A stretch of 47,518 bases of DNA, taken from NCBI GenBank assembly GCA_023439545.1, contig JAEXNT010000068.1:1-47518 (forward strand). The letters are read 5' to 3'. The DNA is from Bacillota bacterium. GTDB taxonomy: Bacteria; Bacillota; Clostridia; Acetivibrionales; DTU013. Each line of letters starts with the position of its first letter. The first letter of the stretch is position 1. The notes under the pieces were generated by a model. The model did not search any database, was not told the origin of the DNA, and worked only from the letters and a program-made list of their open reading frames with translations. This document shows positions 1 to 8,046 of the stretch, one piece after another. Both the position numbers and the translations under genes were made by a program.

Positions 1-126
1 TCAGGATTTAGCGTTGTTCCACCGTCGGATTCAACGGACTCAACGAACGGGATGGTCAATTTTTAACCGGCGACGATGATCAATTTTCGTCCGGCGGACA
101 TAGTCAAATTTCGTCCGGCGTTGACA
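1..126. mobile_element. End of an IS21-family insertion sequence (iterated terminal repeats)
   Basis: Three copies of a 17-bp repeat start at 56, 80 and 104, exactly 24 bp apart (consensus TCAAtTTtcgtCCGGCG). The last copy runs directly into TTGACA ending at 126. Read from outside, the end begins TGTCAACGCCGG, which fits the TGT...-type ends and multiple internal repeats known for IS21-family elements. The transposase genes would lie outside the window to the left; no istA/istB reading frame is recognisable in the first 55 bases. The junction falls in a reading frame that stays open to the right, so the element probably inserted into or recombined within that gene. The IS21 assignment rests on end architecture only. 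Confidence 0.7.
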
Positions 127-680
127 GGTTATATGATTATTCTAATAATATACTAAAAAACATATATGGCCCAGGCCAAGAAACTCAAATTGTAAAATAT
201 GAACTGCAAAAGGTAAACAATAAAAATGTACTAAAGCTACCGGAACTTAACATAAGTAAAAGCTTTAGCATGGTTAGTGGAGTTCAAAATATTAAAAATG
301 AAGGTACGCTGGAATTTAGTCCGGACATAATGGTCTATGCCAATGACTATAACAACGATGGATTTCTTGAGATCGCAACCCAAAGAAGAATTTCATCGGG
401 TGCTATAGACTGGCTTCCTTTTGATCACTTCACTACAATATTCAGAATTGATGGTGCAAATATTATCCCAATAAAATATATACCTAACAGAAATGTTCAA
501 TTGGACAATATTGTAATAGACTTTATTTTCGAAAATGGAGTCCTCAATAGTGAAAATAGAATTGATTTGGTAGCTCGCATAGGAGGAGAAGACGCTGGTA
601 TAAAAAGTGTTATTTCCGGTTTAGTGGATGAAAAATTTTTAGATAAAAATGGCGAAAACTACTATTTTAATCTAAAATAA
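127..680 (+). pseudogene. 5'-truncated VCBS/FG-GAP-like protein, cut by the IS end
   Basis: The frame is open from the IS junction to the TAA at 678-680 and has no credible start codon or ribosome site; the first in-frame ATG at 270 is internal to well-formed protein sequence. About 184 codons remain. An aspartate/asparagine loop of the type NDYNNDGFLEIA resembles the calcium-binding-like loops of FG-GAP/VCBS repeats and of the intact protein encoded at 4410-5123. The rest is a beta-rich, acidic sequence I cannot place. Composition is clearly more AT-rich than most of the window. The call as a remnant is firm; the family call is tentative. Confidence 0.6.
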
Positions 681-787
681 AAGTGCACCTCCAAGCCGGC
701 CATCCGGTTGCATCACCCAAAAACCAATGACCCTCCGGAATCTGGACTTGGGAGAACAGGACAGTTCCTGTAGTGGAAATAGTTTGA

Positions 788-1052
788 GACCTGGATGAGG
801 ACAAGCGCTCCTGCGGCATTTGTCACGCTGACCTTCGGTATCTTGGCCGGGAACATGTCAGGGACGAACTTGAGATTATCCCCGTCCAGATCCGCATATC
901 GAGGTATATTCGTTTTAATTATGCGTGCACGGTCTGCGAGAAGGAAACCGGAGATGCCAACATTGTCAAATCGCCGGTTCCAGCCCCGTGCGGAAAATGC
1001 CACCCGACCTTATGTCACTGGCAGAAAGAACTGGCTGTTCGCCGACATAAGA
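788..1052 (+). pseudogene. Relic of an IS66-family transposase (TnpC), internally deleted
   Basis: Two pieces of an IS66 TnpC protein are fused out of frame. From 788 to about 985 one frame reads an N-terminal zinc-binding region: CGIC, LRYLGREHVRDELEIIP, then YACTVCEKE and IVKSPVPAP, matching the order in TnpC. From about 985 to 1050 another frame reads AENATRPYVTGRKNWLFAD, the conserved C-terminal end of the same transposase. The whole DDE catalytic core between them is missing, so this cannot be active. An open frame on the opposite strand (713-1003) is a shadow of this relic. Together with the IS21 end it marks the left edge of the window as an insertion hot spot. Confidence 0.8.
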
Positions 1053-1075
1053 ACGCATATCAGCAAAAAGCTGAT

Positions 1076-1396
1076 TTATTCGGGAGATACAACCTTCAAC
1101 CCTACTATTCCAACCACTATAAACCCAATACAAATTAGCCTTATTATATCAATAGGTTCTTTAAATAATATTATTCCTAAAATTACAGTACCAACAGTAC
1201 CAATTCCAGTCCAAATAGCGTATGCCGTGCCTAAGGGAAGACTCTTTAGCGCCAACGATAAAAAATAGAAACTTGCTATCATTCCCACAATCGTAAATAT
1301 GCTTGGTACAAGCTTTGCAAATCCCTGCGAGTACTTTAGCCCCACAGCCCACCCCATTTCAAACAGACCCGCTACAATCAATATTAGCCATTTCAT
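1076..1396 (-). CDS. gdx: Guanidinium exporter of the small multidrug resistance family
   Basis: A 106-residue, four-helix membrane protein of the SMR family, which works as an antiparallel dimer. The first helix carries the essential glutamate in LFEMGWAVGLKYSQGF, and the WAVGLKYS segment is typical of the SugE/Gdx branch that exports guanidinium in exchange for protons, rather than the EmrE/Qac drug branch. The start has a good ribosome site (AAGGAG, about 7 bases upstream). The clinching context is a guanidine-I riboswitch immediately upstream, which pairs with this exporter type in many bacteria. Function is inferred from family and riboswitch; sugE is the older name. Confidence 0.92.
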   Translation of the reverse strand: MKWLILIVAGLFEMGWAVGLKYSQGFAKLVPSIFTIVGMIASFYFLSLALKSLPLGTAYAIWTGIGTVGTVILGIILFKEPIDIIRLICIGFIVVGIVGLKVVSPE

Positions 1397-1425
1397 AAGT
1401 TACACTCTCCTTGAAATTATTAAAA

Positions 1426-1470
1426 TAAAAAAGCCATAGTGATATTCTCAAAATATCTCCCAGGCTTTTA
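1426..1470 (-). terminator. Expression-platform terminator of the guanidine-I riboswitch
   Basis: On the minus strand AAAAGCC at the 3' edge of the aptamer can pair with GGCTTTTTT further on, enclosing a second stem GATATT/AATATC, followed by a T-rich run. Its 5' side overlaps the conserved aptamer 3' segment (GGATAAAAGCCTGGGAGA), so aptamer folding and terminator folding exclude each other. Guanidine binding would therefore switch gdx on. Confidence 0.8.
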
Positions 1471-1547
1471 TCCTTCCGTGAACACAATAAGCTGTGCATT
1501 TTATCTTGGACCAGACCAGCAATTCATTTTTAGCTGCGGAACCCTAT
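1454..1547 (-). promoter_or_regulatory. Guanidine-I riboswitch (ykkC-yxkD leader)
   Basis: The minus strand upstream of gdx contains the conserved blocks of the guanidine-I aptamer in the right order: ATAGGGTTCCGC, CTGGTCTGGTCCAAGA, a CAC...GTG arm near TTCACGGAAG, and GGATAAAAGCCTGGGAGA. These match the known ykkC consensus closely. The aptamer sits about 60 bases upstream of the gdx start with a terminator between them. Guanidinium is the established ligand for this class; no PRPP/ppGpp-type subclass is expected given the Gdx exporter downstream. Confidence 0.92.
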
Positions 1548-1606
1548 AAAACTTTTAACTATTAAATTTTTTAGCATCTGAATAATAGCAAAAAATATAT
1601 CGTTAG

Positions 1607-3208
1607 TCAATAACCACTTTGGTCATCTTTCTGTTCCGCCGTCTCAGTAGCTTCTGCCGCTTCCGCCGTCTCGGACGATCTTGTCTTCTCTGTATGCTCC
1701 GATCGTTCTGTTTGTTCCACCTGTTTTTCATATGCTTCCGGCTTATTGGTCAGTTCCCGCGAAGCCTCCGTCGAAAACCCGGGCCTATTACCGGGCTTGG
1801 GGGCACTACCGGGCTTGAAAGCGTTCCCGGGTCTGAAAGCGCTTCCGGGTTTAAGTATACTTCCGGCAATCGGCGCTCTTCCCGGATATTTGGCACGAAA
1901 CCGCATCACTGTATAGATCGCAGTGAACAGCACCACCAGCGCAACACCCGCGAACAGGCCGGACGCCTGTCCCGGTATGAAAGGCATGCTGAGCATTGCA
2001 ATGACGAGAACTGTTAGGACAGCCCATGTAGTATAAGGGTATCCCGGCATCTGACACTTTCCTTCCGGCGGACACCCGAAACGCTTTCGATAGCGAAGCT
2101 GCGTAGCCATGATGGCTGCATATGTGAAAAGCAGCGCAAAGCCTCCGGAGCTTATCAGAAACAGGTATACCCTGGGCAGAAGCAGCCCAAGTCCAAGCCC
2201 GGCCAGCATTGCAAAGCCCGAAAACAGTATGCCCCTGAAGGGAACTTCTCTTTCATCCTTGAGCCATACGGGCGCATGGCCTTCGTCGGCCAGCGAGCGG
2301 ATCATCCTGCCCAGGCCGAACATCGCCGCAAGCATCGTGGAAAGTATGGCAGTGATCAACACTGCATTCAAAGCCGTTCCCGCCCATGTCACACCCTGTC
2401 TGGTCAGCGCCGCCACCATCGGGCTCATATTTTCTCCCAGCGCAGCCGTAGGAACGAGAGGGAGTATAGCCAAAGCGGTCAGTATATAAAGGCTGACGAG
2501 GCTCAATACTGTATTTCTGATAGCGCGCGGAACGGTCTTCCTGGGATTTTCCGCTTCAGACGCCGCAAGACCGATTACTTCAAAGCCTGCGTACGCAAAC
2601 ATGACGATAAGTATGCTTCCCGCAATCCCCTTCAAACCGCCCGGCATTGCGGGTTCCCGCGCCAACTCGCCTATACCGGCGGCCCGCGCGCCCGGAAACA
2701 GCCCAATGACCATAAGCAGCGCAAATATTATGAATGAGACTATGGTGATGAGCTTGATCGCGGCAAGCCCGCTTTCAAGCTTGCTGAGCTGTCTTGCTCC
2801 GAGGAGGTTGAGAAGTGTAACGCCAATGATGATCAAGCTGCCCAGCAGAGGCAGCGAAAGGTTCGGGATCCACTTGCGCACAAGTATCGATATGGCAGTA
2901 GCCTCGCTCGACATTGCAAGGATCATTCCCGACCAATAGACCCAGCCGACAACGAAGCCCGTACCGGGACCGAAAGCCTGGGCGGCGAATGCCCGGAATG
3001 AACCCGCACCCGGATTTGCCACGGTCATTTCCGACAATGCGTAAAGTATGAAATAAACAAGGACGCCTCCCAGCACATAGTTTATTATGACGGAGGGTCC
3101 GGCAGCATGTATCGCCACAGACGTACCCAGAAAAAAAGAACCTCCTATGACAGTCCCCAGAGACATCATTGTAAGGTACCATGCCGTCAAGCCCTTTTGC
3201 TTCTCCAT
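1607..3208 (-). CDS. APC-superfamily amino acid permease with a repeat-bearing C-terminal tail
   Basis: A 533-residue protein with about 12 hydrophobic segments and the APC fold landmarks: a glycine-rich first helix (GTVIGGSFFLGTS), the ALSEM segment, and FAYAGFEVIGLAASEAENPRKTVPRAI in the central region, typical of amino acid/polyamine permeases. The last roughly 85 residues are cytoplasmic and unusual: a tandem hexapeptide repeat of the form [KR]PG[SN]A[FP] (four units), then a Glu/Thr/Ala-rich tail ending in QSGY. The substrate cannot be told. It is a single-gene unit, with the divergent or upstream rpiA terminator separating it from the next gene on the same strand. Confidence 0.85.
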   Translation of the reverse strand: MEKQKGLTAWYLTMMSLGTVIGGSFFLGTSVAIHAAGPSVIINYVLGGVLVYFILYALSEMTVANPGAGSFRAFAAQAFGPGTGFVVGWVYWSGMILAMSSEATAISILVRKWIPNLSLPLLGSLIIIGVTLLNLLGARQLSKLESGLAAIKLITIVSFIIFALLMVIGLFPGARAAGIGELAREPAMPGGLKGIAGSILIVMFAYAGFEVIGLAASEAENPRKTVPRAIRNTVLSLVSLYILTALAILPLVPTAALGENMSPMVAALTRQGVTWAGTALNAVLITAILSTMLAAMFGLGRMIRSLADEGHAPVWLKDEREVPFRGILFSGFAMLAGLGLGLLLPRVYLFLISSGGFALLFTYAAIMATQLRYRKRFGCPPEGKCQMPGYPYTTWAVLTVLVIAMLSMPFIPGQASGLFAGVALVVLFTAIYTVMRFRAKYPGRAPIAGSILKPGSAFRPGNAFKPGSAPKPGNRPGFSTEASRELTNKPEAYEKQVEQTERSEHTEKTRSSETAEAAEATETAEQKDDQSGY

Positions 3209-3266
3209 ATCGGGATAATCTCCAATTTTATTTTATTGATTATTATCCCACAATGAAAAAAATAAA

Positions 3267-3298
3267 TTCCACCCGGCAGCAGTTCTGCCAGGGTGGAA
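3267..3298 (-). terminator. Intrinsic terminator downstream of rpiA
   Basis: A GC-rich hairpin TTCCACCC(t)GGCA...TGCC(g)GGGTGGAA is followed on the minus strand by TTTATTTTTTTC. It ends the rpiA transcript before the permease gene. Confidence 0.8.
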
Positions 3299-3369
3299 TC
3301 GTAAAAGGCTTTTTATCTGTCATACAACGGCGCCTGCCATAACGGGCATGTGCATATGTTCTTCAGCGC

Positions 3370-4074
3370 TTAGGCGCCGACTCTTATCAGTTCCACGGGG
3401 AAACCTATGAACAAGCCCGTTTCAATCACTCCCGATATGCTCTTCAGGTCCTTTTCCGTTGTCATTCCTATTTCATTGAACATTACATCCAGTATGAAGC
3501 AATTGTTTTCGGTGATTACAGGGCCATCCTTCCCTTTTGCCGGGCGCAGCACGGCACTTGAGACATCGAAATTCACCAGTTGCGATTTTACGTACATCAA
3601 AGCATCCTGCCAAACTTCCACGGGCACGGGGAATTTACTTCCGAGCCTGTCTACTATTTTTGACTCGTCGACCATTATATAGTTTTTAGGTGCGCTGCTC
3701 ATAACCAGTTTTTCGTTGAACATCGCCCCGCCGCGGCCTTTAATCAGCCTTAGTTTCGAGTCGACCTCGTCGGCTCCGTCGAACGTCCAGTCCGGCTTTT
3801 CATCATTCAGCGATGCGACAGGTATTCCAAGCTCGTTGCAGATAAAACGTATCTCTCGCGAGGTCGGTATCGCCCGGATAGAAAGCTGTTCGTTTTTCAT
3901 CCTTGCCGCTATCTCCTTAACGGCCAGGAAAGATGTGGAGCCCGAGCCGAAACCTATCACGTCGCCGTCCTTGACCTTTTCCGCCACGATTTTGGCCACC
4001 TGCAGCTTCTGGTCATAATTTGCGATCTCACCGGACCAGTTGAGAAAACCGTATAATTTACTGTCCCAATTCAT
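3370..4074 (-). CDS. rpiA: Ribose-5-phosphate isomerase A
   Basis: RpiA interconverts ribose-5-phosphate and ribulose-5-phosphate in the cytosolic non-oxidative pentose phosphate pathway. Diagnostic segments are IGFGSGSTS near the N-terminus (phosphate binding), the TSREI segment, DGADEVD with the catalytic acid, and KGRGGAMFNEKLV with the catalytic lysine. I place the start at the ATG at 4074 because it has GGAG nine bases upstream and gives 234 residues, the family's usual length. A GTG at 4125 would add 17 residues but has its only possible ribosome site directly abutting the codon. A terminator follows. Nothing about the neighbours suggests a shared pathway. Confidence 0.93.
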   Translation of the reverse strand: MNWDSKLYGFLNWSGEIANYDQKLQVAKIVAEKVKDGDVIGFGSGSTSFLAVKEIAARMKNEQLSIRAIPTSREIRFICNELGIPVASLNDEKPDWTFDGADEVDSKLRLIKGRGGAMFNEKLVMSSAPKNYIMVDESKIVDRLGSKFPVPVEVWQDALMYVKSQLVNFDVSSAVLRPAKGKDGPVITENNCFILDVMFNEIGMTTEKDLKSISGVIETGLFIGFPVELIRVGA

Positions 4075-4129
4075 ATATATTGTCTCCGATTCCTGATTTG
4101 TTAAAGCATGTTCAATTGCTTGCACTTTC

Positions 4130-4240
4130 CTAATAATTATGATTCATTGAGGCATGCCCGTCAACCTTTTTTTGACCCGATTCATCGCAGACCGCAGTTA
4201 GTAGAAAGACGGACAGGATCACGCGCAGAGACTTTCTCAC
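4130..4240 (-). CDS. Possible 36-residue secreted or lipoprotein-like peptide
   Basis: A GTG start has an excellent ribosome site (GGAGGT, six bases upstream). The predicted peptide begins VRKSLRVILSVFLLTAVC, a charged N-terminus, a short hydrophobic core and a cysteine resembling, but not exactly matching, a lipobox (alanine-valine before the cysteine instead of a small residue). The remainder is a short polar tail. It lies just upstream of rpiA on the same strand. It could equally be the broken start of a lost gene. I recognise no family. Confidence 0.3.
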   Translation of the reverse strand: MRKSLRVILSVFLLTAVCDESGQKKVDGHASMNHNY

Positions 4241-4409
4241 TTCATTACCTCCACTAAAGGCGACATGCCGGAGCCAAATATTTGGATGTCCGGCTTTATC
4301 TTCCTGCGTACTCACTATATATCAGGATGGACGGACAAGTCAATGATCAATCTTAAGCCTCTGAACGTCACATGCAAATATTCTGATGTCCAATATTGCC
4401 CGCAAATAT

Positions 4410-5123
4410 TCAGCCTCCATAGATCGCTACAGTCTGGCTGTCGAGTACAAATGCCCCGTTCTTCCATTTGAGCATGTTCTGGAAATAACCGAGCCCGTCT
4501 GCATGATACCGCCCGGCAATACTCTGAATCGCCAGCAGCTCATAGACCCTGTCGCCGTCAAAGTCCACAGGGTACAGCACGCTCAGCGGATCAACCCAAC
4601 CGCTTATCGGAGCCTTCAATTTACCGTTGCTGTCGTAGATTTCATTGAGATAATCCTGACCCTTATAGGTCAAATCTATGATATACCTCAGGTTGTTGAT
4701 CCTGCTCAGGGCTTCCGCCCGGTAATAGTCGAGGTAATTGACTTCATATTTGTACTGCTCGTTGTATGCGTTGAAATCGAACAGCAGCTTAAGTACGTTG
4801 CCCGCGAAGGAATAAATGTAATCGTATGTCGCAGCGCCGCTCCCGCCCGACTGAATAGTCACCAGAATGTCGGGAACGCGGTCTCCGGTGAAATCTCCAA
4901 GAAACAGCGAAGGGTCGTATCCTGCGTTATCCCGCAGCGGAACTGTAGTCATCCTGCCTGTTGCGCCATCCTGGATCACAAGCGTGATATTCTGGATAAA
5001 CGGTGAATCCGGTGTTTTTGTTCCTGTCAGAAATACGTTGTCGGGGATACCGTCCCCGTTGACATCTCCCCTTGCGGAAGCCGCAATAAAGGGATCTGCC
5101 CTGTTCGTTGAATAAAGATACAT
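4410..5123 (-). CDS. VCBS/FG-GAP repeat-like protein
   Basis: A 237-residue protein with three aspartate-rich loops: DVNGDGIPD near residue 20, DFTGDRVPD in the first third and DFDGDRVYE near the end. Such loops bind calcium in VCBS/FG-GAP (integrin-like) beta-propeller blades. There is no signal peptide, so its location is uncertain; related proteins in spore-forming Clostridia are uncharacterised. The start is supported by AAAGGGTG upstream. It stands alone, divergent from the helicase gene. The truncated remnant at 127-680 carries a similar loop and may be a distant relative. Confidence 0.65.
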   Translation of the reverse strand: MYLYSTNRADPFIAASARGDVNGDGIPDNVFLTGTKTPDSPFIQNITLVIQDGATGRMTTVPLRDNAGYDPSLFLGDFTGDRVPDILVTIQSGGSGAATYDYIYSFAGNVLKLLFDFNAYNEQYKYEVNYLDYYRAEALSRINNLRYIIDLTYKGQDYLNEIYDSNGKLKAPISGWVDPLSVLYPVDFDGDRVYELLAIQSIAGRYHADGLGYFQNMLKWKNGAFVLDSQTVAIYGG

Positions 5124-5253
5124 AATGACACCCTTTCAATTCAATGTTATGTAGTATGATATGTGGCAGGATACCTTTATGTCCTTCCGGGCATGTCCCG
5201 TAAACGGCAATTCTCGCCGTAAACGGTATGGAAGCCCGTGGGCTTACAAACTA

Positions 5254-5281
5254 TGGACAATGCCCAAGTTAATGGTATAAT
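5254..5281 (+). promoter_or_regulatory. Sigma-A-type promoter of the DEAD-box helicase gene
   Basis: TGGACA at 5254-5259 and a perfect TATAAT at 5276-5281, separated by 16 bases, lie just upstream of the helicase start, giving a leader of about 25 bases. Confidence 0.6.
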
Positions 5282-5314
5282 GATAGAAGTTTGATTATAA
5301 GAAAGAAGATACTG

Positions 5315-7078
5315 ATGAAGAACAGTTTTAACGATCTCGGCATTTCGGCTCCGATACTGAAAGCCATAGAAGACATGGGCTTTGAAGAGCCTACTGAAGT
5401 ACAGCACAGGGCTATCCCGCACATTCTGAACAAGGAAGACCTAATAGTGATGTCCAAGACAGGCAGTGGAAAAACGGCCGTTTTCGGCGTTTCCGTACTG
5501 CAACTGACAGATCCCGACGCCCCCGGGCCCCAGGGACTTATCCTCACGCCGACTCGCGAGCTGGCTGTGCAGGTCGATGGCGACATCAGGCAGCTGGCGG
5601 CGCATCTGAAGCATAGAACCACGGTCCTGTACGGACAGCACAGTATGAACACCGAAATACAAAACCTTAAAAAGGGTGCTACAATTGTTACCGGTACGCC
5701 CGGGCGTGTTTACGACCACATACAGCATGGAAATCTGGTAACAAAGAATATCCGTTTCCTGGTGCTCGATGAAGCTGACAGGATGCTTGACATGGGCTTT
5801 TTGGAACAGGTCGAGAGAATCGTAAAGACAGTGCCGAGGGACAGGGTCACACTGCTTTTTTCCGCAACGATCCCTCCGGAAATCAAAAGGATCTGCAGCA
5901 AACACATGAAAGACCCCGAAATGATCGAAATAGAATCCCAGACACTGACGGTCGATACGATAGAGCAGGTCTATTACCGCGTAAACCACAATGAAAAGAA
6001 CACACAGCTCAATAGGCTGCTTCTGTATGAACAGCCTGAAAGCTGCCTTATATTCTGCAATACAAGGATCGCTACGGACAGGGTGCAGACCTTTCTGACA
6101 CGAAAGGGATATGCATCCCAGGCGCTGCATGGAGATATACCGCAGGGCAGGCGTATTAAGACCATCGAAGAGTTCAAGCACGGAGAATTCCACATACTGG
6201 TGGCGACGGACGTAGCGGCCCGCGGCCTTCAGATCGACAACCTGTCGCTAGTGATAAATTACGATGTTCCTGTCGAAAAAGACAGCTACGTGCACAGGAT
6301 CGGCCGAACCGGAAGAGCCGGAAACTCGGGCCGTTCGATAACCCTGGTCACCAGTGATGATATTATAAGCCTTTATGAGATAGAAGAGCATATCGGTACG
6401 ATGATAGAAGAGGGAGCACTCCCGTCGGACGCCGAATTGAACGAAAGAAAGGCACAGGCCGACAAATGGATGGAGGTAAATGCTCTCAGTACGAGACCGG
6501 CCGAAACAACCGCAGAGACGTCTCCTCAAAATCGCCGCAGGACACGCGGCAAAATGGAAACAGGCAGGCCGCGTCCCGAAGCGCAAAGAAGGCAGAATAC
6601 TGCAGATACAGCCCGATCGCAAAACCAGAGGGTAAAACAGGACAAACCGCCCATTGAAGCTCGCATACAGGCAGGCGGCAGCCGTAATAACGTTCAGGCA
6701 GCTTCAGTACAGCATAACAGGCAGGACAGGAAGGCAGCCCCTTCCGGTGGCAGCGGGAAGACCAATATGGGCAGGAAACCCGCTCATTCAGCCGTTCCGG
6801 CAGCATCGTTCAAAACCGCCGCAATTCCGCAAAAAGCCGCAGCACCTTCGCAAAAACCTGCATCCCTGCAAAGGTCTGGCGCACAGGCTTCAAAGCAGCC
6901 TGTCGCCGCCACAGCGAATAATACTGCATCAGGCAGGCAAAAGGCTGGTATGGGTGAAGGCTCACCGGCGCATACTTCAGCCGCGGCTCCTAAATGGCAA
7001 AGCTATGATCAGCTTGTCAAGTCCGCACCGAAAAAATCATTGCTGCAAAAAGTATTTGGAAGAATTTTGGGAAGGTAA
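5315..7078 (+). CDS. DEAD-box ATP-dependent RNA helicase with a long basic tail
   Basis: 587 residues from the ATG at 5315 (a TTG at 5291 is possible but less likely). All helicase motifs are present in order: the Q motif at FNDLGISAPILKAIEDMGF...Q, SKTGSGKT (about 47-54), TPTRELAVQ, TPGR, DEAD at 152-155, SAT at 183-185, LIFCNTR, ATDVAARGLQID and HRIGRTGRAG. The tail from about residue 395 is about 190 residues of Ala, Pro, Gln, Arg and Lys-rich low-complexity sequence and probably binds RNA or ribosomes, as tails do in the CshA/DeaD group. Likely roles are ribosome assembly and mRNA turnover. Which paralog it is (cshA, cshB, deaD) cannot be decided. Confidence 0.93.
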   Translation: MKNSFNDLGISAPILKAIEDMGFEEPTEVQHRAIPHILNKEDLIVMSKTGSGKTAVFGVSVLQLTDPDAPGPQGLILTPTRELAVQVDGDIRQLAAHLKHRTTVLYGQHSMNTEIQNLKKGATIVTGTPGRVYDHIQHGNLVTKNIRFLVLDEADRMLDMGFLEQVERIVKTVPRDRVTLLFSATIPPEIKRICSKHMKDPEMIEIESQTLTVDTIEQVYYRVNHNEKNTQLNRLLLYEQPESCLIFCNTRIATDRVQTFLTRKGYASQALHGDIPQGRRIKTIEEFKHGEFHILVATDVAARGLQIDNLSLVINYDVPVEKDSYVHRIGRTGRAGNSGRSITLVTSDDIISLYEIEEHIGTMIEEGALPSDAELNERKAQADKWMEVNALSTRPAETTAETSPQNRRRTRGKMETGRPRPEAQRRQNTADTARSQNQRVKQDKPPIEARIQAGGSRNNVQAASVQHNRQDRKAAPSGGSGKTNMGRKPAHSAVPAASFKTAAIPQKAAAPSQKPASLQRSGAQASKQPVAATANNTASGRQKAGMGEGSPAHTSAAAPKWQSYDQLVKSAPKKSLLQKVFGRILGR

Positions 7079-7094
7079 TACCCCGGGTATTACC
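7074..7094 (+). terminator. Intrinsic terminator of the helicase gene
   Basis: A hairpin GGTAATACC-CCG-GGTATTACC begins inside the stop codon region and is followed by TTCCATTTT. The stem is perfect (9 bp) though the T run is interrupted. Confidence 0.6.
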
Positions 7095-7229
7095 TTCCAT
7101 TTTACTCATACTTGTTCATAATTCGGGCTGTGCTGTTTTGGGCTCCGTACCTCCGGGTATCTATTGAAACAAGTTCTATTTTCTAATTTTCGGGGTATAA
7201 TTTGATAGATATGGTATGGGAGGGTAAGT

Positions 7230-8036
7230 ATGTCCAGGATTTGGTATTTGGCTGCTGCGCTGGTCGGCATGGGCATGCACTCTTCAGGCCTGGTCCTTCA
7301 AAAAAAAGGCATGGATCGCCTTGATCTGAAACAGCTAAGAAAATTCAGGGTCACTCGTGATTTTGTTATCTGGTTTATTGGAATAATGCTGGCATACGTC
7401 ATATCCGTATTACCGACCGGTTACGCGTCCAAGGGGCTCTCACCCCAGATAGTATCCTCCATATCGGGGCTCAGCATTGTACTCGTTATTGTACTTTCAC
7501 ATTTTTTACTTAAGGAAAGCATCTATTTTTCCGATATCGTGTTCTCGGGCATAATCATACTGAGCATTTTCGGAATAAGCGTTTCCAGAGACCCGACCTC
7601 AGGGACCCGTATGGACTCCGGCGCGCTTTACCTTTTGATACTTGCTCCCTTTCTCCTGTTGATGCCGGTCCTCGGCAATAAAGCCGACAATCAGACTAAA
7701 ACAGTCCTTTTGTCGGCATTTTCCGGTTTGACCAGCGGGCTTTCCTTCGTCCTTCTGAATATAGCGGTAAAAAGGGCGGGAGGTTCGCTTGCAGGGATAT
7801 TCAGCACCATTTATACTTACGAGTATTCGATCGTCGGATTCTTTTCCGGCTTTTCGATGCAGGCTGCCTACAGGTTCGGCAATATCATCAACATCGCCCC
7901 TGTACAGGTATCCCTCAGCGTTATTTTCCCGTTGATCTGCTCCTATTTCGTCTTTTACAAGCACGTTTCCTTCGTTCAGGACCTTCTGATAGTGGTTGTA
8001 GGCTTATGCTGCTGGGCGATACTGAGAAGGCACTGA
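7230..8036 (+). CDS. DMT-superfamily membrane transporter (EamA/NIPA-like)
   Basis: 268 residues with about nine to ten hydrophobic segments and small soluble loops. The layout, with an opening helix containing a Gly-Met-Gly-Met run, a KKG turn and two repeated halves, is that of the drug/metabolite transporter superfamily; the QKKGMDRL segment is reminiscent of NIPA-like magnesium transporters and EamA proteins. The start has an optimal ribosome site (GGGAGGG, five bases upstream), and TATAAT at 7196-7201 may be its -10 box. Substrate is unknown. It ends 10 bases before the convergent flavodoxin-like gene. Confidence 0.65.
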   Translation: MSRIWYLAAALVGMGMHSSGLVLQKKGMDRLDLKQLRKFRVTRDFVIWFIGIMLAYVISVLPTGYASKGLSPQIVSSISGLSIVLVIVLSHFLLKESIYFSDIVFSGIIILSIFGISVSRDPTSGTRMDSGALYLLILAPFLLLMPVLGNKADNQTKTVLLSAFSGLTSGLSFVLLNIAVKRAGGSLAGIFSTIYTYEYSIVGFFSGFSMQAAYRFGNIINIAPVQVSLSVIFPLICSYFVFYKHVSFVQDLLIVVVGLCCWAILRRH

Positions 8037-8046
8037 CGTTTTAAAA

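Noticed and set aside
1..66. Possible istB C-terminus in the first bases
   Set aside because: Frames close early and no IstB motif is visible.
713..1003. Minus-strand open frame containing DLDGDN, resembling a calcium-loop protein
   Set aside because: The opposite strand encodes recognisable IS66 transposase fragments, so this frame is a shadow.
5441..6193. Minus-strand 250-residue open frame opposite the helicase
   Set aside because: Lies over conserved helicase motifs; composition is anti-codon shadow.
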